This document shows, piece after piece, positions 29,703 through 37,300 of a stretch of 64,000 nt of DNA (positions are counted from its first letter, which is position 1; each line of letters opens with the position of its first letter). Made by a program: the position numbers and the translations under genes. The notes under the pieces are model-generated. The model was given only the letters and a program-made list of their open reading frames with translations. It did not search any database and had not been told where the DNA came from. This stretch comes from Thermofontimicrobium_A sp034505795 (GTDB lineage Bacteria; Zhuqueibacterota; Zhuqueibacteria; Thermofontimicrobiales; Thermofontimicrobiaceae), in contig JAPDQM010000007.1 of the NCBI GenBank assembly GCA_034505795.1, forward strand, positions 7,356 through 71,355, written 5' to 3'.

Positions 29703-30656
29703 TTGTTTCGTAGAATTGGAATTCCAATATTAAAAATAGGCATTAGTTCATTTTTAATCGGGTGGTTGCTTGTCCGATTAGGCCCACGAGATATTTTTGA
29801 TCGCTTTCTATCCGCCAATATCTGGTGGATTCTTTTAGCCATCATCGTGTTTAGTTTGAGCAATATTTTTGGTGCTCTGCAGTGGCAACTTTTAATGAAA
29901 ACCAAATCCATTCATTTGCCCTGGAGCCATGTGCTTGCTTATTATTATGTGGGGCTATTCTTCAACAATTTTCTTATCGGCAATGTCGGCGGAGATGCGA
30001 TTCGGGTATACGATATTGCCAGATTGTCTGGGGATCTCCCCCATGCGATCTCCACTGTTTTTTTTGATCGATTGATTGGCTTTTTTGTAATGACAACGCT
30101 GGCCTTGCTATCTGGTTTGTTCTGGCACAATATTTTTCAATCCAATTCGCTGGAGACAATTACCATCATCATTTTCTTATTGTGGGTGGTATCATTTGTA
30201 TTTCTGTTCAATGAAAATCTCGCCAGTCGAATTGGGTGGCTCTTTCGATTTATGCTCACGCCCAAAATGAACCATAAACTCAGAGCCGTGTATCAGAGCA
30301 TCAATGCTTTTAAACATGAACGACGCATGTTGCTCACCATTGGCCTCATTTCGCTCTTGGTGCAATCGTTGCGGGTGCTGGTTCACTATTATGCCGCATT
30401 ATCAGTTGGCGTGCAACTGCATCTTAAATATTTTATCATATTCATTCCTGTTGTGGCGCTGCTCTCAAGCCTGCCCATTTCGATTGGCGGCATTGGCATT
30501 CGGGAAGGTAGCGCCGTCGCAATGTTTTCGCAGGTGAATTCCCTGCCGCCAGAATCCATTGTCGCGTTTGAATTTTTAGCCTATCTGATTGGCTTAATCG
30601 CCACTATCCCTGGCGGTATATTTTTCATATTGCGCCGGGAAAAATTCGATGCTTAA
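29703..30656 (+). CDS. YbhN/LPG-synthase-TM family membrane protein (flippase-like)
   Basis: 317 residues with about eight membrane segments. It matches the lysylphosphatidylglycerol-synthase transmembrane region (UPF0104/YbhN): FSLSNIFGALQWQLLM, AYYYVGLFFNNFLIGNVGGDAIRVYDIAR with the family's GGD signature, and the C-terminal SLPISIGGIGIREGSAV. Members are membrane proteins linked to lipid or glycolipid movement in the envelope; none of the synthase catalytic domain is present. TTG start at 29703 follows ACGAGGTATGAT. Sitting 58 bp after the DUF2723 pair, it may move a lipid-linked substrate used by them, which is inference. Confidence 0.85.
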   Translation: MFRRIGIPILKIGISSFLIGWLLVRLGPRDIFDRFLSANIWWILLAIIVFSLSNIFGALQWQLLMKTKSIHLPWSHVLAYYYVGLFFNNFLIGNVGGDAIRVYDIARLSGDLPHAISTVFFDRLIGFFVMTTLALLSGLFWHNIFQSNSLETITIIIFLLWVVSFVFLFNENLASRIGWLFRFMLTPKMNHKLRAVYQSINAFKHERRMLLTIGLISLLVQSLRVLVHYYAALSVGVQLHLKYFIIFIPVVALLSSLPISIGGIGIREGSAVAMFSQVNSLPPESIVAFEFLAYLIGLIATIPGGIFFILRREKFDA

Positions 30657-30805
30657 CCTTGTGCTGCTTTAAAACAACAGGGCTATTTTGCGTAGTTCCC
30701 GGTTGATGGAAACCATATTACCAGGCGGTCGTGCCGTAATTGCCACAGCATCCGATTCTGGCAATTCGAGGTAGTAGCCTAATCTAGTTTCAGGAGGAGG
30801 AAATT

Positions 30806-31837
30806 ATGAAAAGATCCATTGTTACTTGCATATTGCTTTCATCATTAATATCGTTGGTGCTCGTTTTCAACGGCTGTTTGCGAAGCAAAACGCCTTTGGG
30901 GTTGGACAGCGAAATCCGCGTGGTAGCCGATTCCACCATCTGGCAACAGGCTGAACCTACTTTGCGAGAGATTTTTGAAAAAACCGAAAATATGCCGCAA
31001 CCAGAAAAATTGTACCTGCTAATTCCCGAGGAACCTAACAAAGCGAAACGGTTCAAAAATATCATTTTCATCGCCACGCTGGAGGCAACCGACAAGTTAT
31101 CAGCGACAATCGTATCCGGACTTTCTGACCAGGCTCGAAGCCGTGTGCAGCAAGGTTCCATCCTTTTTGTCAAAAGGGATGAATGGGTAAAAGGACAGCT
31201 TCTCCTTTTCCTCATCGGCCGTGATATGCCAACTTTGCTCTCCCAGATGGATGCCATGCGCTCCGAAATATTCTTCCAGATTGATGATTATTGGAATCAA
31301 TTTCATAAGAACATCCTTTACCGAACCCGCGAACAGGTCGATGTCGAAAAACAGTTGCTAAAGAATTATGGCTGGACAATCCGTGTCCCAATTGATTTCC
31401 AACTGGACGTGCAATCGGCCAAGGATCGATTTGTCATGTTTCGCCGAACCATCCCGTATCGCTGGTTTTCAGTTTTCTGGATCGACGCCACCGATCCCAG
31501 CATTATCACCAAAGAGTGGTGCATCGCTAAGCGCAATGAGATTGGCAAGCTGTTTTTTGAAAATGAAGTAGTCGAAGAAACCTATGAGCCGGTGATCGCG
31601 GAAGAAACCATCTTTCTGAATCGTCGCGCACTACGGCTAAAGGGACTATGGAAGGATGATGCTAAGGTGGCAGGCGGACCATTTCGCCTGTACTGCTTTT
31701 TTGATCGGCCAACGGAACGCATCTATTTCATTGACATGCACATTTTTGCGCCCAATGTCCAGCGGAATAAATTGCATTACTTCCGACAGATGGAGATCAT
31801 TGCCAACACATTTCGCACAACATTGGATCCGCAGTAA
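30806..31837 (+). CDS. DUF4837 family lipoprotein
   Basis: 343 residues with a lipoprotein signal peptide (SSLISLVLVFNGC, cysteine near 24). The body (ADSTIWQQAEPTLREIFEKT, RDEWVKGQLLLFLIGRD, YGWTIRVPIDFQLDVQSAKDRFVMFRR) matches DUF4837, a periplasmic lipoprotein family typical of FCB bacteria with no known function. An AGGAGGAGG site precedes the ATG by seven bases, predicting strong translation. It is 150 bp from the membrane-protein block, so cotranscription is uncertain. Confidence 0.82.
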   Translation: MKRSIVTCILLSSLISLVLVFNGCLRSKTPLGLDSEIRVVADSTIWQQAEPTLREIFEKTENMPQPEKLYLLIPEEPNKAKRFKNIIFIATLEATDKLSATIVSGLSDQARSRVQQGSILFVKRDEWVKGQLLLFLIGRDMPTLLSQMDAMRSEIFFQIDDYWNQFHKNILYRTREQVDVEKQLLKNYGWTIRVPIDFQLDVQSAKDRFVMFRRTIPYRWFSVFWIDATDPSIITKEWCIAKRNEIGKLFFENEVVEETYEPVIAEETIFLNRRALRLKGLWKDDAKVAGGPFRLYCFFDRPTERIYFIDMHIFAPNVQRNKLHYFRQMEIIANTFRTTLDPQ

Positions 31838-32129
31838 TTCTAGAAAACTATTTCGCCTGCTGCGTGCGTTCTCCTGGGGGCTATTTCGTGGCTAATAAAT
31901 GATTCAAATTTGGGCTGCGTACGCGGCGCAAATATTAATAGGCTATTTCACACTTGGCTTGCTATCGGAGGCTGTAACGGAGAGGGAGAGAATCTATTAT
32001 ACCAGAGCCTTAAATCGCCAGTTTATTTAGCAAGATTTATAAGGCAGGGTCACTTGGAGGAAAAAATGCAAAAAGATACCAGGCGTATTCTTCAAGCTGT
32101 CAAATTTTTTCTGCTTCCCGACCCTTTCA
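31838..32129. other. Gap between convergent genes
   Basis: 292 bp between the DUF4837 gene and the 3' end of the PAS gene on the other strand. No strong terminator was seen. A GGAGG site at 32055-32059 followed by ATG at 32066 opens an 89-codon frame that runs into the antisense of the PAS gene; only its first 21 codons are outside that gene. Confidence 0.4.
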
Positions 32130-33377
32130 CTACCCCTCAGCAATGCTTTTCGGAAAAGCGGCCTGTTTTAGCCGCATTAGCTTTTCTTCCTCCTCAGCGA
32201 TTGTGTGGCGTGGCTCTTTTGATGTCAGATCCGCTAATTCAGTTAAATACAGAAATCCGCCCATATAGAGTTTCCCCGGCCCATAAACTGGAGCAAAGCG
32301 AATTTGCACCAACTGCTGGTGCACCAGGGTCTTGAATGCGATGGAGTTGAACCGCGCTCGGGCATTTAAAGTAGATAGCACTTCGGTCAACCAATGAACG
32401 CCATCACCGAGGGGCAAATCGAATACGGTTAATCCCACCACCTTCTCTTTGGGCATTCCCAGGATAATTTCTGCAGTCTGATTCAAAAAGATGATCCGAT
32501 TTTCGGTATTGCAGAAAATTAAACCATCCGACAGGCCACTCAACATTAGATCGAGCAAACTTCGATCAAACAATGATGGCATTTCCGCTTTGTGTGGTTT
32601 CACTGGCGTCTGAAAATTGATCATCACCTGGTCGATCTGGTTGCTATCGTTAAAAATCGGTAGCGCCTGAATTTTTATTTCGCTACCCAATTCTGCCGAT
32701 TGCTTTCGACAGAGGCAAGGTCCATAATACGAACTTTTGCATTGCTGCACCTTTCGTAGTGGACAGACGCCATCAGCAATCTGGCATGGCTGCGCCAGAG
32801 CGCAGAGTTGTTCATAACATTTCTTGCCAACCGTCTGCGAACGTTGATATTGGAAGGAATCGAAAAACGCGTCATTGGCTTCGATGATTTCGAATTGATC
32901 GCTGATGATCAAGAGCGGATGAGGATTAATATTCATTGCCGCCCAAAAATATTGCCAGGAGCGTTTGGGATCGGTCGCGATTGGAAGCTTGAAAGCGGAT
33001 TTATTTCGTCGTGATTGCCAGACTTCGCTTTTCAATAGTTCCACCAGAGCCGTGGCATAGCCAGCATCTTTAATTAACAAAAAATCATTGCGCGCCGATA
33101 TGGCCATATTCAAGCGCCTGAATTCCAGACTGTCAGCAAGCACCACAATAGGTATAGCTTCGCTATGAAGGGCAATTTCCTGATAAGCAGCCATGCTGTC
33201 CGACTCCGAGCCAGTGGTATCCAATAGCAAGAAATCATAGGAAGATAATTTGAATCGATGCCAGCAATCACGTACCGAGATGGCAAAGTCAACCTTCAAT
33301 TGCGGCAATTTGACCTGCAAGGTATCTTGAAGGTCTTTGACTTCATGGTATCGAAAACCGATGAGAAGCAAATTCAT
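32130..33377 (-). CDS. Orphan receiver-like/PAS/PAS sensory protein with a cysteine cluster
   Basis: 415 residues. Residues 1-120 resemble a response-regulator receiver (LLLIGF start, phospho-acceptor candidate Asp53 in FLLLDTT, LADS near 80-83, Lys103), but the first acidic pair of a true receiver is missing. Two PAS domains follow: about 145-265 (PHPLLIISDQFEIIEANDAFF) and 275-390 (GLSDGLIFCNTENRIIFLNQ). The first PAS carries seven cysteines at 187, 192, 198, 205, 213, 221 and 223, suggesting a metal or Fe-S site. No histidine-kinase, GGDEF, DNA-binding or other output domain is present, so it must act through a partner. No partner kinase lies nearby. Confidence 0.75.
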   Translation of the reverse strand: MNLLLIGFRYHEVKDLQDTLQVKLPQLKVDFAISVRDCWHRFKLSSYDFLLLDTTGSESDSMAAYQEIALHSEAIPIVVLADSLEFRRLNMAISARNDFLLIKDAGYATALVELLKSEVWQSRRNKSAFKLPIATDPKRSWQYFWAAMNINPHPLLIISDQFEIIEANDAFFDSFQYQRSQTVGKKCYEQLCALAQPCQIADGVCPLRKVQQCKSSYYGPCLCRKQSAELGSEIKIQALPIFNDSNQIDQVMINFQTPVKPHKAEMPSLFDRSLLDLMLSGLSDGLIFCNTENRIIFLNQTAEIILGMPKEKVVGLTVFDLPLGDGVHWLTEVLSTLNARARFNSIAFKTLVHQQLVQIRFAPVYGPGKLYMGGFLYLTELADLTSKEPRHTIAEEEEKLMRLKQAAFPKSIAEG

Positions 33378-33562
33378 GGTCAGCCTGATGTAATGAATTC
33401 CAGTGTGATCTTATTCAGAACCGGAGTCCATCCAAAGCTGTCGTGCAAAGAGGAAGCATGGTATCCAGTCAGATATGAAAGCAATCGCCTGGCTCTGCGG
33501 CCAGAGATTTTAGCACGCTCAAGTGCGCTACAATATAGCAATCCAATTTCAAAATGTCAAGC

Positions 33563-34138
33563 TTATGTCAAAAATTTAATTGTGGCCGGATCACTGTGCA
33601 GCAGCGAAATGATCCATTCTACCAATTCTATGCGATTCGAAGGATCAACGGCAACAATCATCGTATCCTCTCGGTCGCTCAAAAGCGCTCTGAACCAATC
33701 GGCCCGCTGCTGAAAAGCGCCAAGCACCCGCACTGGCGCATCCAAACAGCGACAAATCATCTGTTGAAATTGCTTCGCTTGCATTTCCATCATGCCGATT
33801 TCATCCATTACGATTAAATCGGAATCAGTGAGCGCGCGCTGCAGGATCGTTGCACCTAGATCGTCAAATTTTCTTGAATCGTAATGATAGATATCGAATT
33901 GAGCAGATGATTTCATCTCGGTATGGGCAAAGCATTCTTCCAGACCATCGAAGGATTGCAGAACGAAGCCACACTTCTGTGCGCTTTCAAATACTGGCCG
34001 CGTCCGAAATCCACCGATATTCCAGCCTGTCATTCGCTGCAGTACTTGATTGATGATGGTTGATTTTCCGCTGTGCAAAGCCCCCGTTAAGAAAATATTT
34101 TTAGCATGTGGCTGCATAGTTGCTTTTATGATTTTCAT
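33563..34138 (-). CDS. THEP1-like nucleoside-triphosphatase (P-loop NTPase)
   Basis: 191 residues from the chosen ATG. Walker A is LTGALHSGKSTI, followed by GGFRTRPVFESAQKCGF and the Walker B-like DSDLIVMDEIGMMEM, the layout of the NTPase_1/THEP1 family (ATP/GTP-hydrolysing proteins, some linked to nucleotide or cofactor metabolism). The frame extends upstream to a GTG at 34189, but that extension runs straight through a terminator hairpin and is rejected. The ATG at 34136-34138 directly follows the terminator T-run; the ATG at 34115-34117 is an alternative. Neither has a ribosome site. The gene therefore seems to be expressed only when the leader RNA lets polymerase through. Confidence 0.8.
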   Translation of the reverse strand: MKIIKATMQPHAKNIFLTGALHSGKSTIINQVLQRMTGWNIGGFRTRPVFESAQKCGFVLQSFDGLEECFAHTEMKSSAQFDIYHYDSRKFDDLGATILQRALTDSDLIVMDEIGMMEMQAKQFQQMICRCLDAPVRVLGAFQQRADWFRALLSDREDTMIVAVDPSNRIELVEWIISLLHSDPATIKFLT

Positions 34139-34172
34139 AAAAAACCCCGGTCTCACAAGAAAACCGGGGTTT
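34139..34172 (-). terminator. Intrinsic terminator in the leader of the NTPase gene
   Basis: Minus-strand stem AAACCCCGG/CCGGGGTTT (9 bp, 34164-34172 with 34142-34150), a 13-nt loop and a run of six T ending one base before the ATG. A terminator in this position marks either an attenuator or the 3' end of a stand-alone small RNA. Confidence 0.8.
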
Positions 34173-34287
34173 GCTCTAATCCCATTCACGGATCGGCTGC
34201 CCGGCCCAGGTTCCGGGCATAGGTCTCATCCTTCCCATTTCAATATGGGGCAGGAAATAATTGTGATTGGTTGGGGGACTTTTCCTG
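34173..34287 (-). ncRNA. Structured leader RNA or small RNA of unknown class
   Basis: Between a strong promoter and a terminator, the minus strand can form three hairpins: CAGGAAA/TTTCCTG (34281-34287 with 34251-34257), CCCAT/ATGGG (34245-34249 with 34234-34238) and GCCCGG/CCGGGC (34213-34218 with 34199-34204). The last is enclosed by GGAT/ATCC (34228-34231 with 34190-34193) with an internal loop GAGACCTAT opposite AGCCG. CCGGG in the third hairpin could also pair with CCCGG of the terminator stem, giving an antiterminator. I compared it by memory with TPP, cobalamin, ZTP and SRP RNAs and found no adequate match. Either a riboswitch-like attenuator or a ~150-nt small RNA would fit. Confidence 0.55.
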
Positions 34288-34292
34288 AAATC

Positions 34293-34321
34293 AATATAAT
34301 AATAATTTTTAAAAAAGTCAA
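34293..34321 (-). promoter_or_regulatory. Sigma70-type promoter for the leader RNA and NTPase gene
   Basis: Minus-strand TTGACT (34316-34321), 17-nt spacer, TATATT (34293-34298). Transcription would start near 34286, at the foot of the first hairpin of the leader. Confidence 0.75.
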
Positions 34322-34458
34322 ATGGGAAATTTACTGTTTGTAATTTTTTTCCGAATTCAATTCGATATGTTTTTCGAACCGTAGCGTTTTCCGCAATGAG
34401 CCGGGCTGATTATTCAATAAATTAGCACCAATCCACATCGTTTTTGCCCAGCGCTTAA

Positions 34459-34983
34459 TTACATTTTTGAAGCCGGAGGCGCCCAGGTTTCCAAAAATTG
34501 AAGTACGCGGCCGGGGTGATGACCTTTTTCACTACTCTCCTGCGGAGTATACTCAAGACTGCCCGTTTCCTGTGTATGAAGCTGCGAACCATCTTTTTCC
34601 AGCACAACCAATACTGGAAAGCCATATTGAAATGGATTGCCGTATTTTTCATTCAAATCCAGGTTCTTATCCCGCTTCCCCACATCAATCATCACCAGAA
34701 GATAATTTTTTTTCAGTACCTGATGAATTGTGGGATCGTCTTTCAATAAGCGATGCAAACGATGACACCAGATACACCAATTGCCACCGAACATGAGCAG
34801 AATTCGCTTTCCTGATTGCTGGGCAGTTACGATTGCGCGCTCAATATCCTCCTTGGCGATTGCCTGTTCATCATAGATTTTTTCCTGCATTATGCTTTTG
34901 GTGGCTGGTGCATCATTTTTGCCACAGCTCAGTAATAGCAGCGCGATGATGGGTAGGATCAGGCATATTCGATTAATCTTCAT
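34459..34983 (-). CDS. Thioredoxin-fold lipoprotein
   Basis: 174 residues with a lipoprotein signal (LILPIIALLLLSCGKND, lipobox cysteine near 20). The thioredoxin domain has GGNWCIWCHRLHRLLKDD, so the redox motif is CIWC, followed by the DVGKRDKNLDLNEKYGNPFQYGFPVLVVLEKDG segment with the cis-proline (FPVLV). It is probably a periplasmic or outer-membrane-anchored thiol-disulfide oxidoreductase of the DUF255/thioredoxin_7 type. GGAGGTACA precedes the ATG. It is the last gene of a three-gene minus-strand operon, 17 bp after the SDR gene, but a functional link to those two enzymes is not obvious. Confidence 0.88.
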   Translation of the reverse strand: MKINRICLILPIIALLLLSCGKNDAPATKSIMQEKIYDEQAIAKEDIERAIVTAQQSGKRILLMFGGNWCIWCHRLHRLLKDDPTIHQVLKKNYLLVMIDVGKRDKNLDLNEKYGNPFQYGFPVLVVLEKDGSQLHTQETGSLEYTPQESSEKGHHPGRVLQFLETWAPPASKM

Positions 34984-35000
34984 TGTACCTCCGATATTGG

Positions 35001-35777
35001 TTATCTTGCACAGGTTTGCGCTCGGCCACCATCGATACTATAGGTTACGCCGGTAATCCAGCTTGCTTTTGGCGAAGCCAAGAACAGAATCAGTTCTGCG
35101 ATCTCTTCTGGCAGCCCAATGCGACCCAGGGGATGAGTGGTCTTGCTATGTTCGAGAAAGGCTTGATAGGTCTGCTCATTCATTCCGCTATTTCGATGCA
35201 AATTGGTCAGGGTCACTCCGGGGTTTACTGCATTCACGCGAATCCCCTTCGAGGCCAATTCAAGCGCCGCGCATCGGGTCAATTGATCCACGCCGGCTTT
35301 GCTGACGCAATAGGCTAAAACATTGGGAAATGCGCGCAGGCCAGTGACACTGGATACATTAATGATATTTCCCTTGCGCTCGATCAGCGACGGCAAGGCA
35401 TATTGCATCATCAAAAATACCGATCGAAGATTTATACTCATCATATAATCCCAATCCGCAACTTTTGTGTTTTCGATATTACCGCTCGCAATTATTCCTG
35501 CGCAATTGATGAGTATATCGATGCCCCCAAATTTAGTCATCGTGGCATCAATGCAATTTTTGATTTGCGCTTCTTCTGTCACGTCTGCGACAACTGTGCC
35601 GATATCCGCCGGATCTGTTCCGATAGTTGTAACAAGAGTATGTAGCGCTTGCTCGTTTCGAGCCACTAACATAACCTTTGCGCCTTGCTTTGCAAACGCA
35701 ATTGCGGTTGCTTTGCCGATCCCGCTACTGGCACCGGTAATCAACGCGACTTTGTTTTCGAAATCTGAATTTGACAT
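35001..35777 (-). CDS. Short-chain dehydrogenase/reductase
   Basis: 258 residues, classical SDR length. Seen: cofactor loop TGASSGIG at about 14-21, NCAG motif (INCAGIIASG), SSVTG with the active-site Ser, YCVSK with Tyr and Lys, and the C-terminal WITGVTYSIDGG. It reduces or oxidises a hydroxyl/keto group with NAD(P). The arginine in VARNEQ after the second strand suggests NADP(H) preference. It lies directly downstream of a DapA-like lyase gene, so it may act on the same sugar-acid or keto-acid pathway. The ATG at 35775-35777 follows CGAGGAATG; earlier in-frame starts overlap that site. Confidence 0.9.
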   Translation of the reverse strand: MSNSDFENKVALITGASSGIGKATAIAFAKQGAKVMLVARNEQALHTLVTTIGTDPADIGTVVADVTEEAQIKNCIDATMTKFGGIDILINCAGIIASGNIENTKVADWDYMMSINLRSVFLMMQYALPSLIERKGNIINVSSVTGLRAFPNVLAYCVSKAGVDQLTRCAALELASKGIRVNAVNPGVTLTNLHRNSGMNEQTYQAFLEHSKTTHPLGRIGLPEEIAELILFLASPKASWITGVTYSIDGGRAQTCAR

Positions 35778-35814
35778 AAGAAACATTCCTCGATTTTCGA
35801 TCACTAAATTCAAG

Positions 35815-36723
35815 CTATTTGAGAACTATTTGATCATCCTGGAATTCAATCCCCAAATCCGTCAGCGATCGTTCCAACTGGAGTTTTTGGGCTTCGCTTA
35901 GATTTTGAAGCGGCGGCCTCACCGCGCTCTCTTCAAAACCTCGCAGATATAATATGAATTTGGTAGCAGCATGAATGGGCAAATCCTGCAGCAATTTCCG
36001 AACGGCAGACAAACGTTGTTGGGCGAATTTTCGATAATCCGATTGCGGCACGGAACGGTAAACCTCCATCACCAACTCTGGCAAGCTATTCGTAATTGCT
36101 GTAATGCTTCCACCAGCGCCTGCCTCCAGCCCTGACTCCAGCAGCGAGTCATTGCCCACAAAAATATGCAATGGTCGGAAGCTTTCGATGTAGCCGCGCG
36201 TGATATTCCACTCACCGGTCGAATCTTTCAGTCCCAGTAAATGTTTGAAGGCCATCAGCCGCTGGATGACCTCATGACCGATGGCAACCTGCGTATTTTG
36301 TGGCATGTTATAGAGAAATGCCGGTAACCGTGTCCGACTGAGAATTTCCCAAAAGTAGTCGATCAACCCAATGGTGGAAATATTTTTAAAATAGTAGGGT
36401 GCCGAAATGAGCAATGCGTCGGCGCCGATTTCGCTGGCGAAGTCACTCAGGCCAATGGTCTCGACGAACGAACAGGAGCCAGTTTGGGCAATGACTTTCA
36501 ACTTGCCTCGAAATTTCATGACCCAGGAGAGAACGTTTCGCCGCTCTTCAATCGCAAGAGAAGGAAATTCGCCGTTGGTTCCCAATACCACTACACCTTG
36601 AATGCCACGCGCGTTTAAGAATTCAAGGTGCTGCCTGATTAAATCAAAATTGATTGCCCGATCCTTCAGCGTAAATGGAGTTGGCAGTGGCGCAAATGCA
36701 CCTTTAAACTGCTCGAAAATCAT
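35815..36723 (-). CDS. DapA-family lyase/synthase (class I aldolase)
   Basis: 302 residues, TIM-barrel dihydrodipicolinate synthase/N-acetylneuraminate lyase family. Seen: GVVVLGTNGEFPSL near 40-53 (pyruvate-binding GTxGE/T loop), the catalytic Tyr in FLYNMPQNT and the Schiff-base lysine in LLGLKDSTGEW. DapA itself usually has GTTGE; the GTNGE variant and the operon with an SDR rather than lysine genes favour an aldolase/dehydratase of sugar acids, such as a 2-keto-3-deoxy acid enzyme. GAGGCGATGAC precedes the ATG. It is first in the operon dapA-like/SDR/thioredoxin, driven by the promoter at 36751-36778. Substrate is inference. Confidence 0.88.
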   Translation of the reverse strand: MIFEQFKGAFAPLPTPFTLKDRAINFDLIRQHLEFLNARGIQGVVVLGTNGEFPSLAIEERRNVLSWVMKFRGKLKVIAQTGSCSFVETIGLSDFASEIGADALLISAPYYFKNISTIGLIDYFWEILSRTRLPAFLYNMPQNTQVAIGHEVIQRLMAFKHLLGLKDSTGEWNITRGYIESFRPLHIFVGNDSLLESGLEAGAGGSITAITNSLPELVMEVYRSVPQSDYRKFAQQRLSAVRKLLQDLPIHAATKFILYLRGFEESAVRPPLQNLSEAQKLQLERSLTDLGIEFQDDQIVLK

Positions 36724-36750
36724 GTCATCGCCTCATTTGTTTAGCCGTGT

Positions 36751-36778
36751 AATTTAATACTTTTTTGCAAATAGTCAA
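36751..36778 (-). promoter_or_regulatory. Promoter of the DapA-like/SDR/thioredoxin operon
   Basis: Minus-strand TTGACT (36773-36778), 16-nt spacer, TAAATT (36751-36756), 28 bp before the DapA-like start codon. Confidence 0.6.
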
Positions 36779-37300
36779 CAACTTTTTTCCAGCAATATGT
36801 TTATCCACCCCAACCCTAACAGCGCCTCTTAGCAAGTTGCGCGGTTAGGCATTCGTCTCGAGTCGAATTGTCAGCGATCGGTCTTCTTAAAAGACCAACC
36901 GCTTCACGATAATTTCAGCTAACAATTTTAAGACTTCAAAATGAATTTAATGGAAGAAACGCTTTCAGCGAAGGAATCAAATTGTTTCAGCAACGAACAG
37001 TTGCTTGTATTCAGATACAATTTTGTATTTAGCACAGACTGCAGCGTAGACTCCGAGCGACCCATGAGGCAATTTCATCGCCGGCTCAGATCGCTGGGAC
37101 ATGTCGTCGGTGCTGATAGTTTTTATTTTAATTATGAGATGATCGGTGCAATAGAAAATTGCATGGATTAACGACCACTAAAAAAATGCAAACACCAGCC
37201 CAACACGGCATGGTATTTGCAAAAATCGCCCACAGATCAATTTCCTAAGATCGTATTCCCTCTAAATCGAGCAGTTGTGAATCAAGCAGGAGTATCACGA
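36779..37300. other. Gene-free stretch between divergent genes
   Basis: About 520 bp. A 76-codon plus-strand frame at 36941-37171 has no ribosome site and no recognisable family and is not called. Small hairpins such as GGTCTT/AAGACC at 36890-36906 are present without a T-run. The AGGAG site for the next gene is at 37288-37292. Confidence 0.4.

Noticed and set aside
34136..34189. GTG-initiated extension of the NTPase frame
   Set aside because: It is translated through the terminator stem and T-run; the stem is better explained as an RNA structure.
34173..34287. SRP RNA, TPP, cobalamin or ZTP riboswitch
   Set aside because: Short stretches resemble parts of each (for example GGAAGGATGAGACC and AACCTGGGCCGGGC), but the diagnostic cores, such as GGAAGGAAGCAG of SRP or the full B12 box, are absent and the lengths do not fit.
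36941..37171. 76-codon plus-strand frame in the divergent gap
   Set aside because: No ribosome site, no promoter in register, no domain.
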